A DNA stretch of 64,000 nt from Candidatus Gastranaerophilales bacterium (GCA_944323945.1 CALUUL010000001.1:1-64000); one strand, 5' to 3'. Numbered from the stretch's first letter, positions 24,641 through 34,953 are shown. The notes: generated by a model not told the origin, from the letters alone. A program made the numbers and translations.

Positions 24641-25615
24641 ATGGATTTCAACATATTAATTATAGTTTCAATGCTTGTTGCATTTGTATTAACATTGTTA
24701 TTCGGAGTTGTATATATAGATTTTTTAAAGAAAAAAATGTATACCCAATATATTTTAGATGATGCACCTGAACGCCATGCACAAAAAGCAGGTACACCAA
24801 CAACAGGTGGTGTATTTATAATAATTCCTATTATATTAGCATCACTTGCAGCTTTAACAATGAATCAATCATTAACACCAGTTTCATTAATAACCCTTAT
24901 GACATTGTTCTTTTTTATGCTTGCAGGTTTAAGTGATGACATTGGGAAAATAAAACATAAAGCAAATAAAGCAGGATTAACGCCAAGAAATAAATTATTC
25001 TTACAAATTGCAATTTCCTTACTTCCTGCGGTTTACATGACAATATCAGGACAAACATATTTAAACATAGGTCAATACAGTTTAGATTTACACTATATAT
25101 ATCCATTTTTTGTAATACTCTTTATGACAGGAGTTTCTAATGCTGTAAACCTAACAGACGGATTAGACGGATTAGCAACATCAAACATAGCAATTGCAAT
25201 GATTGCTTCAACAGTAATATGTGCAATAACAGGTCATAATGATTTAGCAATAATATCAGCCGCAACCGTAGGTTCAGCAATAGCATTTTTGCACTATAAC
25301 AGATATCCGGCAAAAGTATTTATGGGTGATACTGGCTCTTTAGCTTTAGGTGGACTACTTGGAACAATTGCAGTTATGGGTAAATTTGAACTTTGGATAT
25401 TATTTATAGGCATGGTTTTCTTTATAGAAACATTATCTGTTATTATTCAGGTAACAAGCTTCAAACTTACAGGTAAAAGAGTTTTTAAAATGAGTCCAAT
25501 TCATCATCATTTTGAATTATGCGGATGGAACGAAAACAAGATTGTGACTGTATTTTCTTTGGTTACTTTTATTTTCTGTACAATAGCAGTAATACTTTTT
25601 AAAATTTTATGGTAG
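24641..25615 (+). CDS. mraY: Phospho-N-acetylmuramoyl-pentapeptide transferase
   Basis: Integral membrane enzyme that makes lipid I. About ten membrane spans. Diagnostic motifs are AGTPTTGGVF, GLSDDIGK (the Asp pair), NLTDGLDGLA, MGDTGSLALGG and SPIHHHFEL. 324 residues is the normal length. It begins 2 bp after murF. Confidence 0.97.
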   Translation: MDFNILIIVSMLVAFVLTLLFGVVYIDFLKKKMYTQYILDDAPERHAQKAGTPTTGGVFIIIPIILASLAALTMNQSLTPVSLITLMTLFFFMLAGLSDDIGKIKHKANKAGLTPRNKLFLQIAISLLPAVYMTISGQTYLNIGQYSLDLHYIYPFFVILFMTGVSNAVNLTDGLDGLATSNIAIAMIASTVICAITGHNDLAIISAATVGSAIAFLHYNRYPAKVFMGDTGSLALGGLLGTIAVMGKFELWILFIGMVFFIETLSVIIQVTSFKLTGKRVFKMSPIHHHFELCGWNENKIVTVFSLVTFIFCTIAVILFKILW

Positions 25616-25622
25616 GTAATAT

Positions 25623-26972
25623 ATGAAAAGAAAATGGACAGATAAAAAAGTCCTTATTTTAGGATTATCAAAAAGTGGAATATCAGCAGCAAAATACTTA
25701 TCAAGTAAAGGAGCAGATTGTTTTATAACGGAATCAAAACCATTACAGGACAAAGATAAAGAGACAGTTGAAAAACTTGAAAAAGAAGGAATCAAAATTG
25801 AAACAGGTCTTCATAGTGATGAATTCATCAATGACTCATATATAGCAATAACAAGCCCTGGAATTCCGCCCAAAAGCGAGATATTTTCAAGGCTAAAAGA
25901 AAAAAATATACCTGTAATAGGAGAAGTTGAACTAGCTTATCTTGAAGCAACCTCACCATTTATAGCAATCACTGGAACTAATGGTAAAACAACAACAACA
26001 TTTTTAACATCACATATTTTAAATAGTGAATATAATGCACCTGTATGCGGGAATATAGGAGTACCTCCAACATCGTTAATCGAAAAAAATCCAGATTATT
26101 ATGTATGTGAGGTTAGTTCATTCCAATTGGCAACAGCACCTACATTCAGACCTCAAATTGCATGTTTTCTTACCTTTACCCCTGATCATATTGATTGGCA
26201 CGGAGGATTACAAAACTATTTCGATGCTAAAGCAAGTCTTTTCCAAGATTATAAACAACCAATGTATGCGGTATTTTCAGGCGCAGATGAAACAATATAT
26301 AAATTTGCTCAACAATATAAAGGTGAGAAATTTATATACGCAAAAGAACTTGAGAAAAACTGTTGTTATATAAAGAACGATGCAATTTATTTCAAAAAAG
26401 ACAAAGAAGAAGAAATAATAAAACTAAACAAAATTTCATTAGTAGGTGAGCACAATTATCAAAATACTATGTGTGCAATTGTTGTTGCTAAACTTATCGG
26501 AATTTCAAATGAACATATAAAAGAACAAATTATGTCGTTCAAAGCAGTAGAACACAGAATCGAATATGTAGCAGATGTTCAAGGTAAATCATTCTATAAT
26601 GATTCAAAAGCAACAAATCCTGAAGCATCATTTGTGGCAATAAAAGCATTTGAAGGAAAAAAATTAACTCTTATTGCAGGTGGCAGAGATAAGAATACCG
26701 ATTTAACAGAATTTTGCAAAGACTACATAAACAAATATGTTTCAACTGTAATTCTTATAGGAGAAGCAACTCAGCGTTTCAAAGAAAATATGGAGAAGAA
26801 TGGGTTTAATAATATAATATTATCAAATTCACTTGAAGAAGCAATTGATACATCATTAAAATTAGATAATGAAATTGTACTTTTATCACCGGCTTGTGCA
26901 AGCTACGATATGTTCAACAGCTATGAACACAGAGGAGAAGTGTTTAAGAACTATGTCAAATCCAAACTATAG
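25623..26972 (+). CDS. murD: UDP-N-acetylmuramoyl-L-alanine:D-glutamate ligase
   Basis: A cytoplasmic Mur ligase of 449 residues. The N-terminal Rossmann domain starts KKVLILGLSKSGISAAKYL. The ATP site is ITGTNGKTTTTF (about 114-125), followed by the MurD-specific EVSSFQL, FTPDHIDWHG, NDSKATNPEA and a closing SPACASYDMFNSYEHRGEVFK. The 3' end overlaps the ftsW start by 20 bp. Confidence 0.97.
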   Translation: MKRKWTDKKVLILGLSKSGISAAKYLSSKGADCFITESKPLQDKDKETVEKLEKEGIKIETGLHSDEFINDSYIAITSPGIPPKSEIFSRLKEKNIPVIGEVELAYLEATSPFIAITGTNGKTTTTFLTSHILNSEYNAPVCGNIGVPPTSLIEKNPDYYVCEVSSFQLATAPTFRPQIACFLTFTPDHIDWHGGLQNYFDAKASLFQDYKQPMYAVFSGADETIYKFAQQYKGEKFIYAKELEKNCCYIKNDAIYFKKDKEEEIIKLNKISLVGEHNYQNTMCAIVVAKLIGISNEHIKEQIMSFKAVEHRIEYVADVQGKSFYNDSKATNPEASFVAIKAFEGKKLTLIAGGRDKNTDLTEFCKDYINKYVSTVILIGEATQRFKENMEKNGFNNIILSNSLEEAIDTSLKLDNEIVLLSPACASYDMFNSYEHRGEVFKNYVKSKL

Positions 26973-28092
26973 TCGACAAAACAATAATAATGACGGAGTA
27001 TTTCTGTCTTCATATGATAATACACTTATATTTATAGTCTTATTCTTGATTATAGTAGGATTTCTGGCTATATTTTCAGCAGGAGCACCAAAGTGTATAA
27101 TCCAAGGGACACATTCAACATTTTTTGTTGCAAGACAATTTGTATGGTTTATTCTTGGTTGTATCGGAATGTTCACAATAAGCCAAATTAACTATAAAGC
27201 TTTAAACAGATTATCACTACCATTTGCCTGGATAATAATAGGTCTTTTAGTTGGAGTACATTTTTTTGGAACAACAGTTAATGGCGCCCAAAGATGGTTA
27301 TCAATAGGTCCAATACAATTCCAACCGTCTGAAGCAGCAAAACTTTCTGTAATAATGCTTCTTGCTAGTGCCTTTTCCAGAGATATAAATCTTTTTAACA
27401 GTAAACTTTATAAATATTATATTCCTATTTTAATCATGGTCGGATTAATTTTTAAACAACCAAACTTAAGTATGGTACTTATATTATTAGCCTCATCAAT
27501 GTTTATGTATTTTGCAGCAGGTGGCAGCATAAAGCTGATTATATCGGCAATAGGAATGGGAATATTCGGGTTAAGTTTTGTATTCCATTCATATCAAAAA
27601 CAAAGAATTGAAACCTGGCTGCACCCTGAAGCAGACCCATATGGAGCAGGTTATAATATAATTCAATCAATGTTAGCATTTGTTGCAGGTGGGTTCTTCG
27701 GTGAAGGATACGGAAATTCAAGACAAAAGTTAGGCTGGCTGCCTGAAGGGCATACTGATTTTATATATGCTGTATTTGCTGAAGAATTCGGATTTATCGG
27801 ATGTCTTTTAATAATAGGTTTATTCCTTGCATTTTTACAAAGAGGATTACTTATTTCCGCAAAATGTGAGGATATTTTTGGCAAGCTTTTAGCAGCAGGT
27901 ATTACTGTTTCAATTTGTCTTCAAGCATTTATTAATATATCTGTAGCAAGCTCTATGCTTCCTGCAACAGGTGTTCCAATGCCATTTATTAGTTATGGCG
28001 GTACATCTTTATTTATTACGATGTGCATGATTGGAGTTTTACTCAATATATCAAAGAAAAGAATAAGAAGGTTCCCAAGTGTCAGACAATAA
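26953..28092 (+). CDS. ftsW: Cell division peptidoglycan polymerase FtsW
   Basis: SEDS-family protein of about 379 residues and ten membrane segments. Visible motifs include GAQRWLSIGPIQFQPSEAAKLS, GYNIIQSMLAFVAGG, EGHTDFIYAVFAEEFGFIG (with the catalytic region) and PATGVPMPFISYGGTSL near the end. The start at ATG 26953 is preferred: an upstream in-frame ATG at 26869 lies deep inside murD and adds a non-homologous leader. Placement between murD and murG is the classic arrangement for FtsW, not RodA. Confidence 0.93.
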   Translation: MSNPNYSRQNNNNDGVFLSSYDNTLIFIVLFLIIVGFLAIFSAGAPKCIIQGTHSTFFVARQFVWFILGCIGMFTISQINYKALNRLSLPFAWIIIGLLVGVHFFGTTVNGAQRWLSIGPIQFQPSEAAKLSVIMLLASAFSRDINLFNSKLYKYYIPILIMVGLIFKQPNLSMVLILLASSMFMYFAAGGSIKLIISAIGMGIFGLSFVFHSYQKQRIETWLHPEADPYGAGYNIIQSMLAFVAGGFFGEGYGNSRQKLGWLPEGHTDFIYAVFAEEFGFIGCLLIIGLFLAFLQRGLLISAKCEDIFGKLLAAGITVSICLQAFINISVASSMLPATGVPMPFISYGGTSLFITMCMIGVLLNISKKRIRRFPSVRQ

Positions 28093-29203
28093 TAAAACAT
28101 ATTTTATTTCAGGTGGTGGTACAGGAGGGCATATATATCCTGCATTTACCGTTGTTGAGAAATTACTGAAAGAAAAAGATACCGAAAAAATTTATTATAT
28201 TGGAAATCCAAAAAACTTGGAATTTGAAATAGTTCAAAAATATCCGAATGTTGAATTTTTACCTGTTAATGTATCAGGAATGCCAAGAAAAATGAGTCCT
28301 GAACTTATAAAATGGCTAATACAATTTTTCTTTGCATTTTTAAAAGCAAGAAAATATATCAAGAAATACAAACCTGATGCTATATTTACAACAGGAGGCT
28401 ATGTTTCAGCCCCAATTGTAACAGCTGCAATAAATTTGAAAAAGCCATATATGATTCATGATTGTGATTCAGTACCCGGTTTAGTCTCAAAAATGGCAGC
28501 TCCAAACGCAAAAATTGTTTCTGTTGCATTTGAAAATTCAAAGAAAGTTCTAAAGTCCAATAACATTATATTTAACGGAAATCCTGTTCGTGAAGCATTT
28601 TTTATCGTAACCAAAGAAGAAGCAAAGAAAAAACTTAATATTCCTATGGATAAAAAAGTTATATTTGCAATGGGCGGTTCTCAAGGTGCAAAAACAATAA
28701 ATTCTGCGATGGTAGATATTATAAAAACATTAAGCGAAGATATGAATGCCTTTGTGATTTTACAGACAGGAAAGAAAAAATATAATGACACAGTAATTGA
28801 TTTAGAAACAAAATATCCTGAATTTAAAAATAATAACAACTTAATGATATGCCCGTATTTTGATGAAATGGTATATCCGTTAAAAGCTTCTGATTTAGTA
28901 ATAGCAAGAGCAGGTTCATTAAGTTTAACAGAAATTATTCAATGTCACTTAGCTTCAATACTTATACCATATCCTTATGCTGCACAAGATCACCAAAGAA
29001 AAAATGCAAAAGAAATGTGTGAAAAAGGTGTTGCTTTGTATTTGGAAGATTCTGAATGTAATGGTGATAATTTACTAAACAAAATAAAAGAAATAATGAA
29101 TAATAAAGAAAAATTATCTGATATGCAAGCTAAAGCAAAAGAACTTGCAAAAGCAAACCCGACAGAAGAAATTGTAAAACAATTGAAAAGTACAATAAAA
29201 TGA
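28079..29203 (+). CDS. murG: Lipid II synthase MurG
   Basis: GT28 glycosyltransferase that adds GlcNAc to lipid I. The 374-residue protein has the glycine-rich SGGGTGGHIYPA near the N-terminus, TTGGYVSAP, HDCDSVPG and GGSQGAKTIN, with AGSLSLTEI and the closing AAQDHQRKNAKEM in the UDP-sugar site. The start codon is GTG, 14 bp inside the end of ftsW. folC overlaps the stop as ATGA. Confidence 0.95.
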   Translation: MSDNNKTYFISGGGTGGHIYPAFTVVEKLLKEKDTEKIYYIGNPKNLEFEIVQKYPNVEFLPVNVSGMPRKMSPELIKWLIQFFFAFLKARKYIKKYKPDAIFTTGGYVSAPIVTAAINLKKPYMIHDCDSVPGLVSKMAAPNAKIVSVAFENSKKVLKSNNIIFNGNPVREAFFIVTKEEAKKKLNIPMDKKVIFAMGGSQGAKTINSAMVDIIKTLSEDMNAFVILQTGKKKYNDTVIDLETKYPEFKNNNNLMICPYFDEMVYPLKASDLVIARAGSLSLTEIIQCHLASILIPYPYAAQDHQRKNAKEMCEKGVALYLEDSECNGDNLLNKIKEIMNNKEKLSDMQAKAKELAKANPTEEIVKQLKSTIK

Positions 29204-30417
29204 ACTATGAACAAGCAAAAGAACTCTTAACATCTCAAGGAAAATTTTATATAAACCTTGGACTTGAAAGAATTCAATCAATATTAAAACTGATAGGAAA
29301 CCCTCAAGAAAAAATTAAAATAATACATGTTGCAGGTACAAACGGAAAAGGTTCTGTATCTTCTATTCTAGCAAATATATTAAAATGTGCAGGATATAAA
29401 ACAGGACTATATACCAGCCCTCATTTGATTGAATATACTGAACGTATAAAAATTAATAATATTGATATTTCAAAAGAAGATTTTGCTTCTTATATAGAAA
29501 AAATATGTACTATAGCAGAGAAGAAAAATATTCACCTTACAGAATTTGAAATATTAACAGCAATTGCATTTAAATACTTTGCTGATAATAAAGTTAAAAT
29601 AGCAGTGATAGAAACAGGTCTTGGCGGAAGATTTGATGCTACAAACGTTTGTAAAAAACCAATCCTTTCAATAATTACATCAATTTCACTTGACCATACA
29701 GATAGACTTGGGAATACAATAGAAAAAATTGCATTTGAAAAAGCAGGAATAATAAAACCAAAATCGACAATATTAACAGAATTTTCTAATAATGGATTCA
29801 ATGTAATAAAAAATACAGCAGAAGAAAAAAAAGCAAACCTAATAGTTGCTACAAATTATGTAAATATGAACTATGAAAATGGAAAAAACTACGTTTATAT
29901 TGAAGATAGAAAATTTGAATTCCCGCTATTAGGACTATATCAAAAGGCAAATCTATCAATAGTTTTGAAAGCTGTTGAATTTCTAAAAATAAAAACTGAA
30001 GCAATAGTTGAAGGTATTAAAACTGCAAAATGGCCTGCAAGACTTGAATTTATTAAAGACAAAAATCTATTGATTGATGGAGCTCATAATCCTGATGCGG
30101 CAAGAGAATTGAGAAAAAGTCTTGATTATTATTTCAATAATCAAAAAAGGATATTCTTATATTCAACTCTAAATACTAAAGACTACAAAGAAATAGCTAA
30201 AATACTATTTAATGAAGATGATGAAATTTATTTTTATGAATTCAATAATAAAAATGCAATATCTTTTGAAGAATATAAAAAGAACAACTCTCAACTTAAA
30301 AATATTAAACAGTTCAATAGAAACAAATTAAAAGACTTTTTACAAAAACCTGAATTAAAAATCGTGACAGGTAGTTTATATATGATTGGTGAACTTTACA
30401 GTGAATTAAAAAATTAA
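29200..30417 (+). CDS. folC: Folylpolyglutamate/dihydrofolate synthase
   Basis: A Mur-ligase-like enzyme that adds glutamate to folates. The ATP site is VAGTNGKGSVSSIL (about 45-58), followed by YTSPHLIEYTERIKIN, ETGLGGRFDATN, SLDHTDRLG and IDGAHNPDAARELR. 405 residues is typical. The start overlaps murG by 4 bp. The stop is 1 bp from the stop of the convergent dnaB gene. Confidence 0.95.
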   Translation: MNYEQAKELLTSQGKFYINLGLERIQSILKLIGNPQEKIKIIHVAGTNGKGSVSSILANILKCAGYKTGLYTSPHLIEYTERIKINNIDISKEDFASYIEKICTIAEKKNIHLTEFEILTAIAFKYFADNKVKIAVIETGLGGRFDATNVCKKPILSIITSISLDHTDRLGNTIEKIAFEKAGIIKPKSTILTEFSNNGFNVIKNTAEEKKANLIVATNYVNMNYENGKNYVYIEDRKFEFPLLGLYQKANLSIVLKAVEFLKIKTEAIVEGIKTAKWPARLEFIKDKNLLIDGAHNPDAARELRKSLDYYFNNQKRIFLYSTLNTKDYKEIAKILFNEDDEIYFYEFNNKNAISFEEYKKNNSQLKNIKQFNRNKLKDFLQKPELKIVTGSLYMIGELYSELKN

Positions 30418-30418
30418 T

Positions 30419-31783
30419 TTAAAATTCTGTAGTTTTAGTCGGATTTTTAAACTTTGTTATATTAGATTGGAACAACAATTCAACAGTACCTGTTGAGCCA
30501 TTTCTGTGTTTAGCAATAATGATTTCAGCTTTACCTTTATTCTCAACATTATCACGATTATAGTATTCATCCCTATATATAAACATAACAATATCAGCAT
30601 CTTGTTCTATAGCACCAGAATCTCTTAAATCAGATAACATAGGTCTTTTATCAGGTCTTTGTTCAACACCACGTGATAACTGAGAAAGTGCAATAATAGG
30701 AACATCTAATTCTCTTGCCAACCCCTTCAAAGAACGGGAAATTACAGATATTTGTTGATTTCTATCATTAGGATTTCCACCGCCTTCCATCAATTGTAAA
30801 TAATCAATTACAACTAATCCAAGCTCTTTTTCTTCCATCATTAGTCTTCTGCATTTTGCTTTTATATCAGTTGCAGTAACACCTGATGCATCATCTATAT
30901 ATATTTTGGCATCAGAAAGTTTAGTCATTCCATCAACTAATTTTTCCCAATCTTTAGGCTGCAAATTACCGGTACGTACTCTTTGAGAATCAACCTCAGC
31001 TTCTGCACATAGCATACGGCTTACGAGCTGCTGCTTAGGCATTTCTAAAGAAAATATGGCAACTCCCTTTTTACCTTTTAATGCAACATTTTGAGCTAAA
31101 TTTAATGCAAAAGCCGTCTTTCCCATTGAAGGTCGTGCAGCAAGAATTATTAAATCCGATTTTTGAAGTCCTGAAGTTATATTATCCAAATCATAAAAAC
31201 CGGTTGTAACTCCTACTAATTCATCTTTATTATTAAATCTTCGCTCGATTGTCTCATAACTTGATACGACCAAATCTTGTATTGCAACTAAATCAGAAGT
31301 ATCTTTTTGTGCAGCAATATTAAATATCATTTTTTGAGCATTATCTAAAACAATATCCGTATCTTCATTTTCATAAGCATTTGCAACTATCTCTGAACCG
31401 GCATTTATTAAAGCTCGCTTTATTTCTTTTTCTCGTATAATTTTTGCATAATACTCAATATTAGCCGTAGTTACAACATTTATTGCCAAATCATTTATAT
31501 ATGAACGTCCGCCTACCGCATCAAGATCTTCTTTATCTCTTAAATATTCAGATACCGTAACTATATCTATAGGCTCATTTTTTCTGAAAAGATCTAATAC
31601 TGCTTCATAAATAATTTTATGAGCAGGCTTATAAAAACTCTCAGGTTTCAAATACTCAACTATTCGTCCTAATGACATGGGATTTACTAATATAGCACCA
31701 AGTACAGCTTCTTCTGCATCAACACTTTGCGGCATCATTTTAAGCATGTCTGAACTTGGTTGTTTAACAACTTTATTAACCAA
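30419..31783 (-). CDS. dnaB: Replicative DNA helicase
   Basis: The N-terminal domain begins MMPQSVDAEEAVLGAIL. The RecA-like helicase domain has Walker A AARPSMGKTAFALNLA, FSLEMPKQQLVSRML, VIDYLQLM and SQLSRGVEQRPDKRPMLSDLRDSGAIEQDAD. It is about 454 residues with no intein. The start is probably TTG 31783 just after GGAGGAAAG; a TTG at 31801 lies upstream of that site. It follows the coiled-coil and coaD genes on the same strand. Confidence 0.95.
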   Translation of the reverse strand: MVNKVVKQPSSDMLKMMPQSVDAEEAVLGAILVNPMSLGRIVEYLKPESFYKPAHKIIYEAVLDLFRKNEPIDIVTVSEYLRDKEDLDAVGGRSYINDLAINVVTTANIEYYAKIIREKEIKRALINAGSEIVANAYENEDTDIVLDNAQKMIFNIAAQKDTSDLVAIQDLVVSSYETIERRFNNKDELVGVTTGFYDLDNITSGLQKSDLIILAARPSMGKTAFALNLAQNVALKGKKGVAIFSLEMPKQQLVSRMLCAEAEVDSQRVRTGNLQPKDWEKLVDGMTKLSDAKIYIDDASGVTATDIKAKCRRLMMEEKELGLVVIDYLQLMEGGGNPNDRNQQISVISRSLKGLARELDVPIIALSQLSRGVEQRPDKRPMLSDLRDSGAIEQDADIVMFIYRDEYYNRDNVENKGKAEIIIAKHRNGSTGTVELLFQSNITKFKNPTKTTEF

Positions 31784-31834
31784 CTTTCCTCCAATTAACA
31801 ATAGGACTTATCTGTATTTTTTATTATAAATTTA

Positions 31835-32407
31835 TTACTCTGCATATGCTTTTGAATTGTTATAATCTGCAGGCATGCCTTTAGCTTTATCCTTTTGTTG
31901 AGCAAGATAATCTTGTCCATTTCTAACAATTCTATGAATTTGTTCAATATCTCTTTCTAAATTATTAAGAACTTGTTCTGCATATGCTTGTGCACCTTCT
32001 TTTGTCTGCATAGCATCTTGATATGCATTTCTTCTCACTGCATCTGCTTCTTCTGCAGCTTTATTCTTCATCTCTTCGCAACTTTCTTTAACTTGTTCTT
32101 GAATTTTAGCTGCTTTTTCTCTTACTGCTCTTATTAATTCAGACTCACTTAAAATATTTGCTGCAGTATTTTGCGCTTCTGATATAATTCTATCAGCTCT
32201 GCTTTGAGCTTCCATATAGATATCATCACGTCTTTTTAATATCATTTCCGCTGTCTTAATTTCTTCTGGTAAAATTGCTCTTATTTTACTTAATATATCT
32301 TGTATATCATCAGTATTCATAAATAAGCAGTAGCTTCCAACATGAAATTTATTATCTAATAATTCATCAGCTTCATCTATTAAATGACTTACTCTTAACT
32401 CTGTCAT
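31835..32407 (-). CDS. Coiled-coil protein, possibly DivIVA/Cdv3-like
   Basis: A 190-residue protein. Residues 1-40 are probably globular (SHLIDEADELLDNKFHVGSYCLF). From about residue 45 to 170 it is a long Glu/Ala/Lys/Arg coiled coil (RADRIISEAQNTAANILSESE, ERDIEQIHRIVRNGQDYLA). There is no membrane span. Similar coiled-coil proteins in cyanobacteria (Cdv3) and Firmicutes (DivIVA) act in division or polarity, but I cannot confirm the homology. It starts 4 bp after coaD and precedes dnaB. Confidence 0.6.
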   Translation of the reverse strand: MTELRVSHLIDEADELLDNKFHVGSYCLFMNTDDIQDILSKIRAILPEEIKTAEMILKRRDDIYMEAQSRADRIISEAQNTAANILSESELIRAVREKAAKIQEQVKESCEEMKNKAAEEADAVRRNAYQDAMQTKEGAQAYAEQVLNNLERDIEQIHRIVRNGQDYLAQQKDKAKGMPADYNNSKAYAE

Positions 32408-32411
32408 GGTT

Positions 32412-32894
32412 TTAACCTTTCGTATATTTTAATTCTAAATATTTTGCTACAGGCTCCGGTACAAACTTTGAAACATCTCCATTCATTAATGCTATTTCTC
32501 TTACCGTACCTGATGATATAAAGTTATATTTTGGCTTCGTTATTAAAAAAACTGTGTGTATATCTGAACATAATGCACTATTTGCTTGGGATAACTGCAT
32601 CTCATACTCAAAATCAGAAACAGCTCTTAATCCTCTTATTAAAACATTTGCATTCTTCTTTTTGGCATATTCAATGGTTAATCCATCAAAACTATCAATT
32701 TCCACATTATTTAATTCACTACAAGATTCTCTTATAAGAGAAAGCCTATCTTCTAAAGGTAAAAAACTTCTTTTATTTACATTCACTGAAACAACAATAA
32801 TAACCTTGTCAAAAATATATGCAGCTCTTTTTAGCACATCTAAGTGACCTTTGGTAATTGGATCAAAACTACCTGGATATATTGCTATTTTCAA
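32412..32894 (-). CDS. coaD: Phosphopantetheine adenylyltransferase
   Basis: Makes dephospho-CoA from ATP and 4'-phosphopantetheine. The 160-residue protein has YPGSFDPITKGHLDVL (nucleotidyltransferase TxGH motif), RSFLPLEDRL, VLIRGLRAVSDFEYEMQ and FISSGTVREIA, all standard for CoaD. The start codon is TTG with GAAGG upstream. Confidence 0.96.
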   Translation of the reverse strand: MKIAIYPGSFDPITKGHLDVLKRAAYIFDKVIIVVSVNVNKRSFLPLEDRLSLIRESCSELNNVEIDSFDGLTIEYAKKKNANVLIRGLRAVSDFEYEMQLSQANSALCSDIHTVFLITKPKYNFISSGTVREIALMNGDVSKFVPEPVAKYLELKYTKG

Positions 32895-32995
32895 TATTTT
32901 TACCTTCTTTAGATATAACCTACAATATATTATATTGCAATCATGTTTTTACGATTATCAGCTAAGTCAAAAACTTTAGGATTGTTTACAAACAA

Positions 32996-34591
32996 TTATG
33001 AGGGATTATAACGGGTAAACATTCCATCAAAATACAGATGAATACAATTTTTACCGTTTTCTTTTGAAACATATAATGCCTTATCTGCCCAATCAATAAG
33101 TTCTTTTATATCTTCTGACGCATTTGGATATTCTGAAATACCAATACTGACAGTTGGTCTGATTACTGTTTCATTATCAACATTAACTTCTATTTCGCTT
33201 ATTTTTTTCCTCAATCTTTCAGCAATGATTACTGCATTTAAAGCAGCTGTTTCTGGCAAGATTATAGTAAATTCTTCTCCGCCATATCTGGCTGGAATAT
33301 CTACATGCCTTATTGTTTTCTGAATAGTTGCTGCTATTTCTTTTAGAACCATATCACCAACTAAGTGTCCATATGTATCATTTACTTGTTTAAAATTATC
33401 AATATCAAGCATTAATAAAGATAATACATGATGATATCTTTGAACTCGTTTTATCTCTGATTCCAACAAAAAATAAAAATGTCTGTGTATATATAACTTA
33501 GTTAAACCATCTTTTGTTGCAAGTTCATATAATTGAGCATTATCAACAGCTATTGCTGCCTGATTTGCTAATGCTTCTACAAACTCTAAATCTTTTTTAT
33601 TAAATAATTTACCGTTTTTCTTATTTGTAATATTTATAATACCTATACATTCACCTTTCGCAATTAAAGGAACACATATTAAAGAAGAAACATTACTTCC
33701 ATCATCAAACTTATTAAACCTTGGATCTTGTCCGCCTAAATTTGTGATTATAGATCTTTTTTCTGTAAATACTTTTCCGGCAATTCCACTTTCCGGTTTC
33801 ATTTTTTGGCATTCAATCAATCCATTATTAATATCATCTTCATGCTTCTTGTCTTTAAGACCATATACAACTTTTACTTGCAGAGTATTATCAGATGGAT
33901 CATATAACATTAATGAACCTTTTTCTGCATTTACCGTTTCTATTGCCTTATCTAATATTACGCTTATTAATCTTTTTAAATCATCAATAAAATTAACCGC
34001 TTGAGAAATATTATACAAAATAGATAGATTATGAAGTGTTTTATTTAATTCAACAATCTTCGACTCTTGCTCTTTTGTTTGTATAAATTTTCTCATTATT
34101 GGTTCTACACAATTGAAAACCTGATTTATATACCTGAAATCATCCTCTGAAAATTCTGATTCATCTTCTTTTTTACTCATAAAACAGACACAAAATGCCT
34201 GTGTATCGTTACTGAATACTTTTAAATACTCTGCTTGTAATTCGTGTAATTTATGAGTATTCCAAAAGGCTTTGTATATTATTCCATCCTTATTAGTAAC
34301 TTTAATAATTTCATCTGTTCCGGTTTGCAAAAATGGAGCATTATCAGCATCAAATTCAAATTCTAAATCAGAATCTGAAACAATATTCTTGGTCTGAAAA
34401 ATTCCATTGTTAAGAAGAAAAAACCTTATATTTTTCAAACCCAATGATGATTTTACTAAAAATGCCACCTTTGACAACAAATCTTCTATTGTTCTTGATT
34501 GGTTTGCGACCATGTTCAAATCAAAAAGATTATGCAACTCTAGTACATTCTTTTGTAAACTATATAACTTTTCCGCCAAATCTTGATTCAT
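32996..34591 (-). CDS. GAF-domain diguanylate cyclase
   Basis: Makes cyclic di-GMP from two GTP. The N-terminal ~180 residues form a GAF-like domain. A second GAF (about 190-355, with ESGIAGKVFTEKRSIITN and VSSLICVPLIAKGECIGIINI) follows. A full GGDEF domain then has YIHRHFYFLLESEIKRVQRY, LLMLDIDNFKQVNDTYGHLVGD and the active-site GGEEF (about 435). The inhibitory I-site RxxD (RHVD) lies five residues before GGEEF, so product inhibition is likely. There is no membrane span. The start at ATG 34591 is chosen because an extra ATG at 34606 overlaps a TATAAT that ends 6 nt before 34591. Confidence 0.9.
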   Translation of the reverse strand: MNQDLAEKLYSLQKNVLELHNLFDLNMVANQSRTIEDLLSKVAFLVKSSLGLKNIRFFLLNNGIFQTKNIVSDSDLEFEFDADNAPFLQTGTDEIIKVTNKDGIIYKAFWNTHKLHELQAEYLKVFSNDTQAFCVCFMSKKEDESEFSEDDFRYINQVFNCVEPIMRKFIQTKEQESKIVELNKTLHNLSILYNISQAVNFIDDLKRLISVILDKAIETVNAEKGSLMLYDPSDNTLQVKVVYGLKDKKHEDDINNGLIECQKMKPESGIAGKVFTEKRSIITNLGGQDPRFNKFDDGSNVSSLICVPLIAKGECIGIINITNKKNGKLFNKKDLEFVEALANQAAIAVDNAQLYELATKDGLTKLYIHRHFYFLLESEIKRVQRYHHVLSLLMLDIDNFKQVNDTYGHLVGDMVLKEIAATIQKTIRHVDIPARYGGEEFTIILPETAALNAVIIAERLRKKISEIEVNVDNETVIRPTVSIGISEYPNASEDIKELIDWADKALYVSKENGKNCIHLYFDGMFTRYNPS

Positions 34592-34597
34592 ATATGT

Positions 34598-34603
34598 ATT
34601 ATA
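34598..34603 (-). promoter_or_regulatory. -10 element of the diguanylate cyclase gene (leaderless)
   Basis: On the minus strand TATAAT is followed by ACATAT and then the ATG at 34591. No ribosome binding site fits, so a leaderless mRNA is inferred. A -35 match is poor. Confidence 0.45.
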
Positions 34604-34629
34604 CATTAAAAAAAATTATAAAAACAGAC

Positions 34630-34953
34630 TTATTTATTATTTTTAGAACTTTTCTTATTTTCAACAGCTGCTAAAAGTGCTGATGAAGCAATTAATACTG
34701 GGGCAAAAAAACCTGTGAGATTATTCTTTAATGATTTCTTAACCGGAATATTTTTTGAAGTTTTATCAATAGCAGTCCATATCCCCGTCAATATTAATAA
34801 AGTAGGTGTAGATTTTTTTGCATGTTTTACGAAACTATCAAAATATGGATGCTTATCACTTTCTTTATAACGTTTAACTGATATATTGGCTATAGGCCTA
34901 TTCTCTTTTTTTATAGGGATCGAATTTCCAGCAGTAGAAACACCTTTAATCAT
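34630..34953 (-). CDS. 107-residue membrane protein, unknown
   Basis: The N-terminal ~45 residues are polar and basic. Two hydrophobic segments follow (about 51-63, TLLILTGIWTAI, and about 80-97, GFFAPVLIASSALLAAV), and the tail is Lys/Asn-rich. GAGAGG precedes the ATG region on the minus strand. It lies 19 bp after ribD and could be the last gene of that operon. No family is recognised. Confidence 0.55.
   Translation of the reverse strand: MIKGVSTAGNSIPIKKENRPIANISVKRYKESDKHPYFDSFVKHAKKSTPTLLILTGIWTAIDKTSKNIPVKKSLKNNLTGFFAPVLIASSALLAAVENKKSSKNNK

Noticed and set aside
26869..26952. Longer FtsW start inside murD
   Set aside because: It adds 28 residues unlike FtsW and is out of place within murD; the ATG at 26953 fits the family length.
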